The position numbers and the translations under genes are program-made. This document shows positions 12,471 through 24,600 of a stretch of DNA of 64,000 nt, piece after piece (the first letter of the stretch is position 1; each line of letters begins with the position of its first letter). The stretch comes from Sceloporus undulatus. Taxonomy: Eukaryota; Chordata; Lepidosauria; Squamata; Phrynosomatidae. The stretch is from positions 110,928,389 through 110,992,388 of the forward strand of contig NC_056527.1 of the NCBI RefSeq assembly GCF_019175285.1. The letters run 5' to 3'. Below the pieces are notes generated by a model. It was not told the DNA's origin and made no database searches. It saw only the letters and a program-made list of their open reading frames with translations.

Positions 12471-15112
12471 AAAACCTATGGCTCTCCAGATATTGACAGA
12501 CTCTAACATCTGTCCATCTTAGATAGAGTGGTAAATTGTTCAGATATGGTGATGCCTAGAGGGCAGACAACACCTGAAGTACCACAGAATGTCACCCCTG
12601 AAGTAGTTCAATAAGGATTTCCTACTTAAGAATGAATGTTGGTAATATCTTCGCTCATAATGTGCCCTACATTCATCTTACTTTCTCCTTGCAGCTGAAG
12701 CCGCCTCCTGTGCCAGAGGCTGGCTGCAAAATCAGGGGAACTGCTATGCTTATTTTGACACCAAGATGACATGGTCAGAAGCTGAGGTGAGAAACATTTC
12801 CCAGCATTTAAGATGTGAATTTTGTATCTTCACTTAATGGTCTCCAAGGAAGGGAACAAAACACAAGATATTCAGATGGAATACAGCTTGAAGCAGGTGT
12901 TGAACTGGGGTGGGGGTGAAATATCAAACTTCATAGAGTTATCTTAAATTTGGCATGTAGACATATCATCTGTAAAGAATATAAGAACCCAGCCAAAGGA
13001 GACCAGTAGTTATGGCCCAGGTGTGGGAACCATATGACTCTTCAAAATCTTTGAAGCCTATTTGTAATTCAGGGCCAATTTTCTGCAAAATTTGCACATT
13101 ATCGTTTTGCACGGAAAACAGCATTTCCTGCACAGAAAGTAATATTCCTACACAGAAGTGTTATTTTCAGCATACATATGTTGTTTCCTATTTAGACATG
13201 CTGTTTTCTATATTAAACAACCACATCTAGATTTAGTGCACTCTGGGATTCTCCTTGTTGAGGTTTCTTAACATTTGAAAAACATGTTTGTTTGTTTTTA
13301 ATTTTAAAAAATTAAATATTTCTGCTCCTTTCCTGCTAGTCACTGCCATACCAGTTTTGCAGCAGTTTCTACCATGAAGTTGATTTGAATAACTCAAGAC
13401 AGGGTCCCTTGAATGAAAATTCTGAAAGCAAAAGGCTTGGAGAAGCAATTGAAAGTGTTACACTCAAAGAACTCCAGCTCTGCTGTTATCCCCTAGTGGG
13501 AAGATGACCATGTCAATAAAACTCTTTCCCCATCCTTTCTCTGTCCTCAGATTGAATGCCAGAGCTATGGCCGAGGGGCCCATCTTGCCTCTGTTCTCAG
13601 CAAGGCAGAGTCAGCTCTCATCGCCCAACACATCTCCACTTACCAAAAGCAAAAGAGCTATTATGTCTGGATTGGACTCAATGATCCTCTTCAGGTGAGT
13701 CTCTCTCTTGCTCTGTTTGGCTCAGAAATTCTCATCATCACTGGCTGGGGAGATTTTAGGGACTTAATTCCATACACATTTCAGAAATACTCCCAGAAAT
13801 ACTCTGGGGAGATGCTGATGATTCCTCTTATTTTCTCCAGGGCCGAGGAGCAGGAGTAAGGAGTAAGAGGTTTTTGCAGGAGTAGGAATAAGGAGTAACA
13901 AAATATATAGTTGTTACTCCTTATTCCTGTTATTATATTGTACTTTCCCTAACATACTCCTTTTTGCATATGTGTATATTGCAAGGGTTCCCCCAATATA
14001 TATTTGGGATACAGTATTTCCTAATATACACATTTTGTTTCATTTAGTTTAGTTCTTTTGTTTGTTTCTTTGCATTTATTTTTATAGATCAAAATTATAC
14101 AAGACAAGGGAGAGAGAAAAACCCCAAAGAAAACTAAAGTGCACAATGAAATTAAAAGAATCAAAGCAGAATGGAGAGGAAGAATCTAAGCATAAAGTTC
14201 AGCAAAACCTCTCCAGCTGTCCAAATAAAAAAATAGTCATATAAAGCTGTCATCTACATGCTACATGTTCAAAGGCTGAAAACTGTGGTGGGCAACTGGG
14301 AAAGTCCCGATGACAACATTAGTACCCCAGGACACCTTATAGGCCACACATACTACACTGCAATACACACACAAACACACACAATCAAAAATGTTCCCCT
14401 TAAATCCCTCCAGAAGACATGGAGATGCATTCTCCATATTTTATATGCCTACTTGGATCGTTTGCAGCCCTGTTTCTCCTGTTTCCTTGGCCCTAAATTA
14501 TTCTGAGGAGGTAAGACATAGTAGAACTGCCTCCCCAACAGCCCCTAGAAGACATTTTGAAACCAAAACGGGGATGAAGAAAAGCCTGTTACATTATGTG
14601 ACTGCCAGTATCAGAACTGCCATGGGAATTCAGTGAGATTGAGAGCTTATTGATGCTTTTCCCTCATCAATGAAAAGGAGTACCAGGGGGCAAATGTGGT
14701 GAAAATACCCTCTTCATTCCCTAGAAGACATTTTAGGACCAAAAAAATGACTTCTGGAGGCCATCAAATGGCCCTGGCTATGCACCCAGGTTGAGAGGAG
14801 TGTAAGGTCCACAATGCATTGAATAATATAAATTGTGCATTTATGTTGCCGTACTTACAAAAGAAGTTGTTCAGCCACAATTGGGGCAGAGAGGATCTTG
14901 GTTAACTTCCAAGATGTAGGTAGATAGCACAAAAGATACGAACATTAGTAAAATTCAAAGACTGCTCCAGAACAAAATACCACTCAAGGCCTCTTTCTAA
15001 AAAGAAAGTGTAAAGGACAAACCAGACCAGTTATATAACAATGCAGCCTATGAAATGCAAAGTCAAAAGTGAGAAAACTGGCTGAAACACTTTCTGGTGA
15101 GCTGTTCCTTAT

Positions 15113-15258
15113 ATGTGTGTGTGTGTATATATATATATGCCTTCAAATCACTTGTCAATTTAAGGTGACCCCATGAGTTTCATAAGGTTTTCTTAGGCAA
15201 GGAATACTCTGAGGTAATTTTGCTAGTTTCTTCCTCTGAAATGTAGCCTAAAGCACAT
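15113..15258 (-). mobile_element. Sauria-type SINE 3' tail in intron 4 of copy C
   Basis: A tg/ta tract is followed by gccttcaaatcacttgtcaa, ttcttaggcaaggaatac and a decayed body. Confidence 0.65.
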
Positions 15259-16806
15259 GTGGATATGTCTGTGACAGTGATTTCCAGTTTGGAAATCCAG
15301 TATGGATATGCTTACAAACTTGATTTGTTAGTTTGATAGGTCCTGATGGGCAAATCTGTACAAACCTTTGGTCCTGAGAAAAAAAGTCTATATCTCTACT
15401 AATCACAAAATTTGTCTCTCCTATTTCTACAGACCCGCAAATGGAGATGGTCTGACGAATCAGTCTACAACTATCATGCCTGGAAAAGCTCGAAGCCAGA
15501 CAACCATGGCAATAATGAATACTGTGTGGTGTTGGTTGAAAGCAAAAGTGAGTAAACACTTTCTTGGTGGCTTATGACAACAATGCCTTCAAGACATAGT
15601 TGGTGGCCTGGGTCTACATTGGTAATGATCAAGCTTTTGTCCTACAGATGCATTGTACCTCAGCTCCCAGTATCCTGACAATTGCCCAAGATAGTTGGGG
15701 CTTCTGGAAGTTTAAATCCAAAACACTTAGAATGCAAAGGTTTGAGGATCTATAAGCCCCAGATGAACCTCTAAATAAGGTTTCAAATGAGTGTCTAAAT
15801 GTACTGTAATTCCAAATGGAAAGTATGAAAGTTTTTCTTCTTTAAAGGTATCCAAACCTAGTTTTTGTCCTACCTTTTACAAGGACCCTGAAATTGAGGG
15901 AGAACATCTTTAGGTTCCTTTAAGGCTAGGCTGCAAGGGTTGAATCCACATGAACTGGTCAGGTAAATGGGACCACCCAGACTCCTATGCCACTCAGCCC
16001 CTTCATATCAACCAGAAGTGTACTAAATGATCAAGCACACACAGAACCATTAGGTCAGTTGCTATAGTTGAATCCTCCCACAAACAGCAAAAGCTGTTTG
16101 CAATCTATTTTCTATACACATGTAGGAGTAAGCAATGATGAATACAGAGAAGGAACTTCTAAATACATATTGCATTTGTAAGAATCTTAGGATGGCATTC
16201 AGAATTGAGTTATGGATTCATAACTTAGAGTTATGGTCCTATAATTGTTCTGTGTACTTAAAGACTGTGTAAAAGCCACCCCAATCTACTTTACGAACCA
16301 CCAGCCACAGCAGGTCCACTTAGCTTCTGACTGACTGTTTCCGTCTCGAGTTAGTAACAGCTGTGGTCATTCAAATGTAATGCATTTTGTGTTTTCACTG
16401 TTTTGTTTTGTTTTAATAAAAGGAGGAGGAGGACGAAAGAACAGTATTCCAACTAGGCAGAATTAATAACAACCTATGTGCCAGTGTTGAGCCCATGCAC
16501 TTTAAAAACAGTTCTGGTTTCCCTGTTTGCATTTTAGATTTTAGAGAGTGGGATGATGTACCATGCCACTTCTTGAATGCCTACATCTGCAAGTATGAGC
16601 TCTAAAGAAGATGGTAGCTTCCAGTTATGCCTCCTTGAATGCTTAACACTTGGATCAGCTGATGTCGGATTATATTACCTCTTCCCAGTCCACAAAGCAA
16701 GTCACTGACATTTCCCTCCATCTTTTTCCAAAAGCACCATCAGATAATCTACTTCTATGCAGCCCTGTTGCCCAGCAGAGAATTAATAAATTCTTTCTTA
16801 CACATG

Positions 16807-18410
16807 CATTGGCTGGTGTTTTTATGTCATTCCAAAATTTTTCTTTCTCTACCTATTCTTGGGTGAGAACAAGTTGGGTTCTTCGAGTCACTAGCAGGTG
16901 TGGTGGGTGCAGACCACACCAGGGGACACCCCAAGTTGGGGGGAGGTTCACGCCATGCTCCCCAATCCTTGGTATTTTGGCAGAAACAATCTCTGGCATT
17001 CACCTGTGCCTCTTTGAAACACTGGAACTCAGTGAAAGAGATGTTGTGAGAAAGAAGAAGCTCCTTGTTTTTTTAAAAAATAAATAAATACATTTCAAAT
17101 TTTCAACTTTAAATTTAGCCTTGGCAGTGAGGGGATGCTGGACCACATCAATGAAAAAGTTGGGATGTTTGCCTGCTGTGTACCATCAACTTACCACCAA
17201 CAAGCCCTATAGCAGCAATGTGGATCAGTGTTCGGCACTGAACTAGTTCCAGCACATAAGACTCGGGCAACTGTTTTACTCCAGGATTAACACTTATAGT
17301 ATATGGAACAAACACAGGGACAGATTTTCTCACTAGTTCAGGATCCTGCCAGATACCAAGGTAATATTTGAGATAAATGGTTTGCATGCTTTAGGACACT
17401 GGTGCTCAGTCTTTCGTGTCTCAAATCTCATCAATCACACTGCCAAAAAACTGAGTTCCACTGTGACAGATGAAAACAATAATGAGTAATAATACACAAG
17501 TTAAGAGAGGCTCAGCTGTTTGCTTTTGCCTGCGCTTACTGTTGTTTAAGAACTTTCTCTGAGACAGAGTGTGACTTGCCCCAGGTCAGCTAATAGGTTT
17601 CCATGGCTGAGTGGGGATTCGAACCCTAGTCTGCCAAAGTCCTAGGCTGAATCTGCACTACATAAATAATGCAGACCTTGCACTGTTTGTCTTGTCCCTC
17701 TATGATAGTTTGACTATTTTCTCCAGCTCTTTTGCCTTCCAGACTACTGCCTCCCTCCCCCACATAACTCAGTTTAAAGCCCTCCTGATCAAATTTTTGA
17801 GACTATTGGCAAAAACGTTTTTGCCAAATGGCATGAGATGCAACCCATCCCTTGCCAAAAGTCCTTCCTCATGGAACCTCAGACCATGATTCAAAAATCC
17901 AAATCATTCTTGGAGGCACCATCTACGGAGCCAGTTGTTTACATCCGCTATTTTCTTCTCCCTTCCTGGACCATGCCCTTCAACTGGGAGAAGAAATAAG
18001 AAGACAACCTGTGCATCCATCTCGTTCAATTTCTTACCCAAAGCCTCATAATCTCTTGTGATATTCTAAAGGCTGTGCCTTGCAGTATTATTGGTTCCCA
18101 CATGTCTTGTCAGCCTCTCTGTCACATCACAGATCTTTGCCCCAGGGAAACATCACACCCCCCGTGACATCTTGTCAGGATGTCATTTACCTGTTGTTTA
18201 TCTTACCTGTCATTTAAGAACCTGCCGTTAAGAAAAGTATAACAGAAACGGTGACAAAGTTATTCCTCTCCACTGCTAAAACCCATAAATCTATCATTCA
18301 CACTCATCAATTAGCCATGTCTAATGTCCACTAAGTACACATGCAAATATCCATCTGTTCTTGTCTCATGCGGCCATGTAATATCTAATGCATCTGTAAA
18401 TGATTTTATG
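16807..18410. other. Intergenic, mostly unassigned
   Basis: No gene. 17555-17650 is a minus-strand tRNA-derived Sauria SINE piece (gtgacttgcccc, ggctgagtggggattcgaac). 16895-16935 contains gggtgcagaccacaccaggg, a phrase that recurs in variant form at 10262-10290 and 61640-61680 and is probably part of another dispersed repeat. Confidence 0.5.
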
Positions 18411-18466
18411 TATATATATGTGTGTGTGTGTGTGTGTGCGCACACACACACACATTTATATATGCT
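18411..18466. repeat. Palindromic TA-TG-CA-TA microsatellite
   Basis: tatatatatg, then (tg)n, gcgc, (ac)n and atttatatat make a self-complementary simple repeat. Confidence 0.85.
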
Positions 18467-18492
18467 AAGCACTATATTAGGATTGTAAGTAA

Positions 18493-19034
18493 GGGCTGAA
18501 ATAGATGGCCCAAAAGTGGCATAGCCAGGGCGATTTTCAAATTAGGGACCACACACCAACTGCAACATTCCTAATCCTAGAATGTGCCAGCAGCGGCATC
18601 ATGGCAGCATCCTGTCCACATGGGCACTGCCATGATGACATCATGCACGTGCCACGTCCAAACAGTGTGGCATGGGTGTGATGTCTGCATGCCACCCCAG
18701 GCAGCTTATGGCGGTCTAGCAGTGGCGCGCAAACGAACTCCGAAACAGAGCTCCTTTTCAGTGCACGCATCGTTGGCGCGGAAACCAAACGGCCGTGCCA
18801 ATGATGCAGAGGGGAAAGGGGCCGCGCCCTTTCTCCTCTGTAGTGCTGGCCTCGCTGGGTGCTCTGGGCACCTAAGGTGCCAGGGCACCCCTTTTCCAGG
18901 CCAAAGAGAAACAGCATTTTGCTGCTTTTGTTTGGCCTGGAAAAATGCCAGATTGGGGCCACAGGGGCTACCGGTGAGGTTGCCCTGGCCCCTATCCAGA
19001 CTGACCCTTTGGGGCAGTCTGTACAGTGCCTAAG
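18493..19034. mobile_element. GC-rich non-autonomous DNA transposon
   Basis: The left end ggctgaaatagatggcccaa pairs imperfectly with the right end cagtctgtacagtgcc. The right end is nearly the same as in 23888-24296. An internal palindrome lies around ggccaaagagaaacagca/ttgctgctttt. Open frames here, including a 186-codon one on the minus strand, are composition artefacts. Confidence 0.6.
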
Positions 19035-19367
19035 TCTGCTATGAATATTTGTAGAGAAATCAGACAAGAGCCAACCGTCTGGTATAAACAGTTTCATTGA
19101 TCCTCCTGATCAACTGTACTGACATTGCTGGTCAATTCAATTGACACTGTGGCCAATACAACTGACAGTGTGGTCAAATCAATTGACAGCTTGAACCATA
19201 CAAGTCTCATACTTTTAAAGGCAGAAAGCAGGTAGGGAAAAACACTGACCATCTGTGCCTGACCTTTGGGTTTGTGTACTTAGTAATAGTTAACTTTATA
19301 CAGTGGTACCCCGGGATAGGAGAGTAAGGTTTAACTTTTATGTCTAACTAAAAGGAGATTCTTCCTT

Positions 19368-19622
19368 TTGATCTCACAGACAAAAGGCTCTACATGTTTT
19401 CATGGGTGCGCAAACAAGGTCTTTCAGTACATAGGAAGAATCTCTCAGCACGTACAGGAAGAATTTCCCTATAAATATTTGTACCTAGGCGATTCAGTGC
19501 AGAATCAAACTCACTGGTCAAAAAGAAGCATGAAATACTTCTCATCAGGGAAGTTGTTCACACCCAAAGAATGGGAAGACTATGAAATACAGGATACACA
19601 AGGTCAGGCCAAGCCTGGTTAG
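19368..19622 (+). other. Unrecognised 84-codon open frame
   Basis: Hydrophilic frame preceded by a pyrimidine-rich stretch and tcacag, so it has the look of an exon. I do not recognise the protein. Its tail runs into a 5S SINE. The paralogous region upstream of E keeps only the last part next to a CR1 insertion, and upstream of C it is decayed. It may be an unknown repeat. Confidence 0.2.
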
Positions 19623-19800
19623 CACTTGGATGGCAGAGTGTCAAGGAATACTGTTCTTTTTGGTTTGCCATTGCCTTCCTCTGAAATATAGCCTAAAGGA
19701 ACTGGTACTCCTTGACACTCTGCCATCCAAGTGCTAACCAGGCCTGGCCTTGCTTACCTTCCAAGATCAGACAGGATCTGGTGCCTTCAGGACATTTAGG
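19599..19800. mobile_element. 5S-Sauria SINE in inverted duplication
   Basis: A plus-oriented piece (19599-19651) and a minus-oriented piece (19704-19751, continuing to 19800) share cacttggatggcagagtg and form near-perfect arms of about 46 bases around a loop of about 52. The minus piece also occurs upstream of E (34245-34335) and, decayed, upstream of C. The plus arm is only here. Confidence 0.75.
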
Positions 19801-20516
19801 TCTTTCTTCATGATTAGAAGCCCTAGATTAATGCACTGTCTGTGAACTAGGTGGATCCTTCTCACTGATGCTCCCCTTCGAGCAGGGAAAGAATGTGGAA
19901 GGTTTACAAGTTCACCTACCTGTCCCCAATAATAGAATCTGCATCCCCTTAAGTGGAACAGCTCTTTCTTTCAACAGGCTCTTTGAGTCAAACCCATTCT
20001 GTTATGCCCTAATTACCAAGAAAGTAAACCCTTACCAGAAATTAGAATATTTAATTCATTAAATCAAAATCAGAGGGGTGTCCCTTGCCATTCCTTTTCA
20101 TAAGATAGTTCTGAACACACTCTGAGAGTTTTGAGGTTCTGCTGACAGGATTCCAGGCTGAGGGTTTGGCCCAGAAGGTTGCCTTCTCTGTTTCGGCCTC
20201 TGTTTCCACTTTCTGGTTGCCAAGATTCGGCCAGCGTGGAAGACAGGGATTGGCATGAGGAAATCTGCAGAAGTGTGTTGATCTTATTGTATTTCTGTTG
20301 TATCATTTATTTATGTTTCATACAGTATTTGCTTTTTATTCTTTGAATCACCCAGATAATAGAGAAGTATCTGCTGCACTAACCATCACTTAAAAACATA
20401 AGTTTAAAGTTTGTTTGTTTTGGAACATATTTCCCTATTTAAATATATATTGTCCTTCTGTAGAACTGATGGCTGATGATTAAGTGGTCTGCCTTCCATC
20501 TGCCTGGTCCACATTT
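19801..20516. other. Upstream flank of copy D
   Basis: Closely matches 34340-34878 upstream of E up to 20256, where E jumps to the match of 21128. No gene of its own. Confidence 0.7.
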
Positions 20517-20706
20517 ATGCAAAACTGGACCAGGATTTCCTGATTCCTTAAAGGTATTTTGTTGATCTTTATATTGGATCATCACTCTGCCCAAAGACTA
20601 TATAAGCTAAAAAGTCAGAAAGGATTGCCAGAGAGGCTCCCAATTCAGCTGTCCACCACATCTTCCACAGCAGACAATATAGTCACCAGGAGAAGAACAG
20701 CACGAG
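20517..20706 (+). promoter_or_regulatory. Promoter and non-coding exon 1 of copy D
   Basis: An ATGCAAA octamer-like site at 20517-20523 and a TATA box (tatataag) at 20599-20606 precede exon 1 (about 20630-20706), which ends cagcacgag before gtgagtgacta. Order and spacing match copy C. The whole block is absent from copy E. Confidence 0.75.
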
Positions 20707-21671
20707 GTGAGTGACTAAGGCGATCCCCTGCAGGTCTTGATGAAAGGGTTCTTCCAGATTAGAGGGTGAAGTATGGAAGGTTTGCTATGGCTTTGAGACA
20801 GAGTACTGAATCAGGCTCAACAACAAGGATATCTGGAAAAGTGAGCCACAAGTCTTAAAGGAAGGGGAATAATGTTTCTGGTATGGAAAGAGATGAATAA
20901 CGTCACCAATAACAAAATAGAAAAAGAGTATGGAATTGACAGGGATATTGATATTTCAGGGTAGGTTAAGCAAAGGAGTGTCTATCCTTATTAATGTATA
21001 GTTGGTGTCATCAGTGCCAAAATGACAGGAACAAAGGAAAGGATTCAAGATCTAGATGGCTTCATCACACAAGAAGATACATCTTCTGTATTTTGTAAAT
21101 ACTGTGTAAATATTGTGTAGTGTCCATTCTCCGAGATACACATGGGAACAAACCCAAGAATGTAATGGGTGCAATTGTGACCCATCAAGGTCCAACTTTT
21201 GTCCCTCTTTGTGACATGGCAACAAAACAAAACGGCCAAGATCTAACTAAGATGGTATAGCATAAATGCAGAGTTATGCAGTGATTGTTCTATTCAACTC
21301 TCAAACTGAATGTCAACATTGTACAACCTAATGCACAACTCAATATATAACCACATCTTCAGTTCCATGGCATGAGCATCTCCACTTCATAAACCTTGAA
21401 CTGAAGGCAGATGTTCTACATTGGGCAGAGGGATGTCCAACTACTTCCATGGGGGAACGTCCATGAGCATAAAAGACCATCATGATATTCCACTGAGCAT
21501 GTTCCTGTAAAATTCTATCCAAAACTTAAAGTGCAGTTTTCCTTCTAATAGCACCAATGAAAGTCATGGTGCTCAATAGCTTATTTATTTACTTCTTGTT
21601 GCTTTGGCATCTGCTGTTCGCTGAGCATGCTTCTTGGATGTTTTCTACCCTCTGCCCAGTTCATCCAGAAG

Positions 21672-24600
21672 ATGGGACTCTTTGCCTATGCCAGCCTATG
21701 CCTTTTTGGCCTTCTGCTCTCCAGTCCTTTTCCAGGAGGTAAGTCTCCTAAAGAAATATCAAGATTATGTTTGTAGGTAATGGGGTTTTGACTAAAGATA
21801 GCTGAAGTCAATTGTTATTCATCTTCAGATACCTTTAGTTAACCAATTTCTTTTTTCAAAGGGTAATGTATGTGAAGTAAATCAAACACTGTTATCGCTG
21901 CCGCACAAAGTCAGTTTTTCACTAAACAAGTGGGCCAGCCCCTGGACACTACTTTTGTAACTCTGAAGTCTCCTGCCGATTCCCACAAAGTTCCTCCATG
22001 CACACATAATATATTTGTTATCCCTGATTTAGGGGGCTGCACAGGATGAAAGGGCTACCAGTGTCCATCCACTGCAGTACAGTTCTGGCTTATTTTCATT
22101 CATGATGGACAGTGGTCCATAAGAGCCTAAGCATAGCTCCACTTGGCCTTTCCAAAGTGAGGAATATGGTCCCACCTGTTATTGGCTCAGAGCAGGGAAA
22201 CAGATTAGGGCTGGTGGGGGGAAGCCCACATTCCCCTTTTACATTTCATGGGGGCTGGAAGGCTGAACAACTCCTGAAGGACCAGAGAATGTCCACCCTA
22301 AACTACAGTAGTTTAGAGGTTTTTCTACTTAAGAGATAAATATTGATAATATCTTTTTCCACAACCTGTCCCACATTCATCTTTCCTTCTCTTTGCAGGT
22401 GAGGCTGCCTCCTGTGCCAGAGGCTGGCTGCAAAATCAGGGGAATTGCTATGCTTATTTTGACACCAAGATGACATGGTCAGAAGCTGAGGTAAGAAACG
22501 TTTCCCACCAGTTAAGTTCTAAGTTCTACATCTTCACTCCATGGTCTCCAGAGAAGGGAACGAAACAAGGAACAAAACAAGGAATTCAGAAGGAACATGG
22601 TTTTAAGCAGAAGTTGTACTCATGTGGGAATGGGATATTGAACTTCATAGAGATATGCTATATTGGCATGCAGAGCTAACACCTTTAAATAATATAAGAA
22701 GAGACCACGGGCTATGGCCCAGATGTAGGAACTGTGGATGAAGAGCCATACATGGCTTTCAGCTTATGCTGAAAGCCACGTGCCAGAAGAGGCAAGAGCT
22801 CTTGTTTTCAATAGTGTTTGAGCATACATATTTCACTTACACAGGGGAGTCCGGAACGAATCCCCCGCATAAGGGAAAGGTGCACTGTATTGCTGGGTTG
22901 CATTATCCACAGAGAATAGCCAACAAGGAAAGTGCTGGAATATAGTGCGAAAGTATTGGGAGGGCTGCACGGTTCCTGTCAAGAATTGGAAAGCCTGTGG
23001 GCCTCCAGAGGTTCAGAATCCACTGGTTCCATCATCACCCAACGTTACCTGTGTGGTTAGTAGTTGGTGTGAATTTCAGAGCAGCCATTTTAAACAGATA
23101 TTTCAAATGATTTAATTCCATCCATACATAGTGTAATGCTGTTTTCTAATATAGCTTCTTCTTTTTTTTACATTTTTAGCCACTTGTGTTTTCATTTCCA
23201 CTTCTTTTTACCCTGTAAAGTACCTTAAATCCCAAGGCTTTAGGGGGAAGTGGGGTACAGTCAGCCCACCATATCCACAGATTCTTCATCCATGGATTCA
23301 AGTATCCATGGCTTGAAAATGTTTTTGTTTTTTTAAAATATATACATTCTGAAAAGCAAGCCTTGATTTTACCATTTGATATAAGGGACATCATTTTACT
23401 ATGTCACTGTCCACATATTTTGGTATCCACAACAAGTCCTGGAACCAAACCCTAGAGGACACCAAGGGCTCACTGTGTAAAGAAAGTAGTACAATGCAAT
23501 GCAATGCAATTTCTGGAAAGCCACAACCTTGATCTGGGCTAAAGTCCTGTTTCCCGCTGTTGCCAAACTACTCACTGCTGAGATTGACATGAGGAAAATA
23601 AATCTCCCCCACAGCTAAAATTTCTATTTAAGCTACACCCCAGTACCTAGTTTATGGGGATAAACAGTATTGTTGTCAGTAGGATTTTTTACTTGATACA
23701 TATAAAATAATGCCATCTGCTGGAGGTTTCAAGGCAGCAAGGCTCCTGCCAACTGAGAAGTCTTCCCATCAAACAGAATTCCATACACATGTTATTTCCA
23801 GCATCATGCCAACAAGCCATCCAAATTTACTTTTTCCTCACTTCTGCACTCTGAGTTTAGGTCTGTATCTAGCCACAGTAGGGATGTAATTATTTATTAA
23901 GGCGGCATACAGATTGCCCAAAAAGGGTGGTCTCCAGCCACCCTGATTTGCTACGTGAGGGAGCCACAGCGGACAAACCGCACGGCTCCCTCGCACAGCA
24001 AAAAGAACCCTCAAAAAGCGGGTTCTTTCTGTGGCACGATTGTGATGCCGCAATGCATCAATGGCGCACTTGTAGTGTCACAGTTACACCAGGATGTGCA
24101 GGCACTAGGCGTCTGTCATGTCAAAATGGTGGTGCCCATGTAGACAGGGCACCGCCATTTTGCGCCACCAGTATGTACTAGGCTAACCCTAGTGCATACT
24201 AAGGTTAGGGAACGTCTGAATGGGGCATGCTCCCTAACCCTACTGCCGCCGCCGCCACACTACATTTTGCAGGTCTGTACCGTGCCTAAGTTTCCTTGAA
24301 TTTAGCAATGTATGATTGTAGCAATTTCCTTTCCACTGCAAGGGAATCCTCTGTTCCAATTAGCAATTCAGGACAGATTTTGTGCAAAATTCGCACATGG
24401 TTGTTTTGCACAGCAAACAACATTTTCTGCACAGAATATAATATGCCTGCATAAAAATGTTATTTTTGGCATAAAAAATGGTGTTTTCTATGTAAGCAAG
24501 TTTTCTTCATAAAACAACCACATGTGCATTTAGTGCAGAATAAATCCTCAACTGCAGAGATTCTTCCTACTCTGGGATTCTTCTTGTCCAGGTTTCTTAA

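Larger units (their letters stand above)
9752..16806 (+). pseudogene. C-type lectin copy C, nearly whole, apparently broken
   Basis: All six exons are present with consensus splice sites: 5' UTR exon (about 9752-9808), signal exon 11025-11093, lectin exons 12695-12786, 13551-13694, 15433-15547 and 16538-16605, and an AATAAA at 16785. The family makes a small secreted protein with a single C-type lectin domain, like struthiocalcin/ovocleidin or Reg lectins. Exons 3-6 are individually open and carry GAHLASV, VWIGLND, WRWSD and the terminal YICKYEL. The sugar motif position reads KPD rather than EPN, and WDD replaces WND, so classic mannose binding is doubtful. The copy appears to have about one break and otherwise looks whole; a sequencing error is a real alternative. 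Intron 2 holds an L2 piece and a CR1 scrap. Confidence 0.75.

Noticed and set aside
18537-19097. 186-codon minus-strand frame and overlapping plus frames
   Set aside because: They lie inside a GC-rich non-autonomous transposon; low stop frequency follows from composition.
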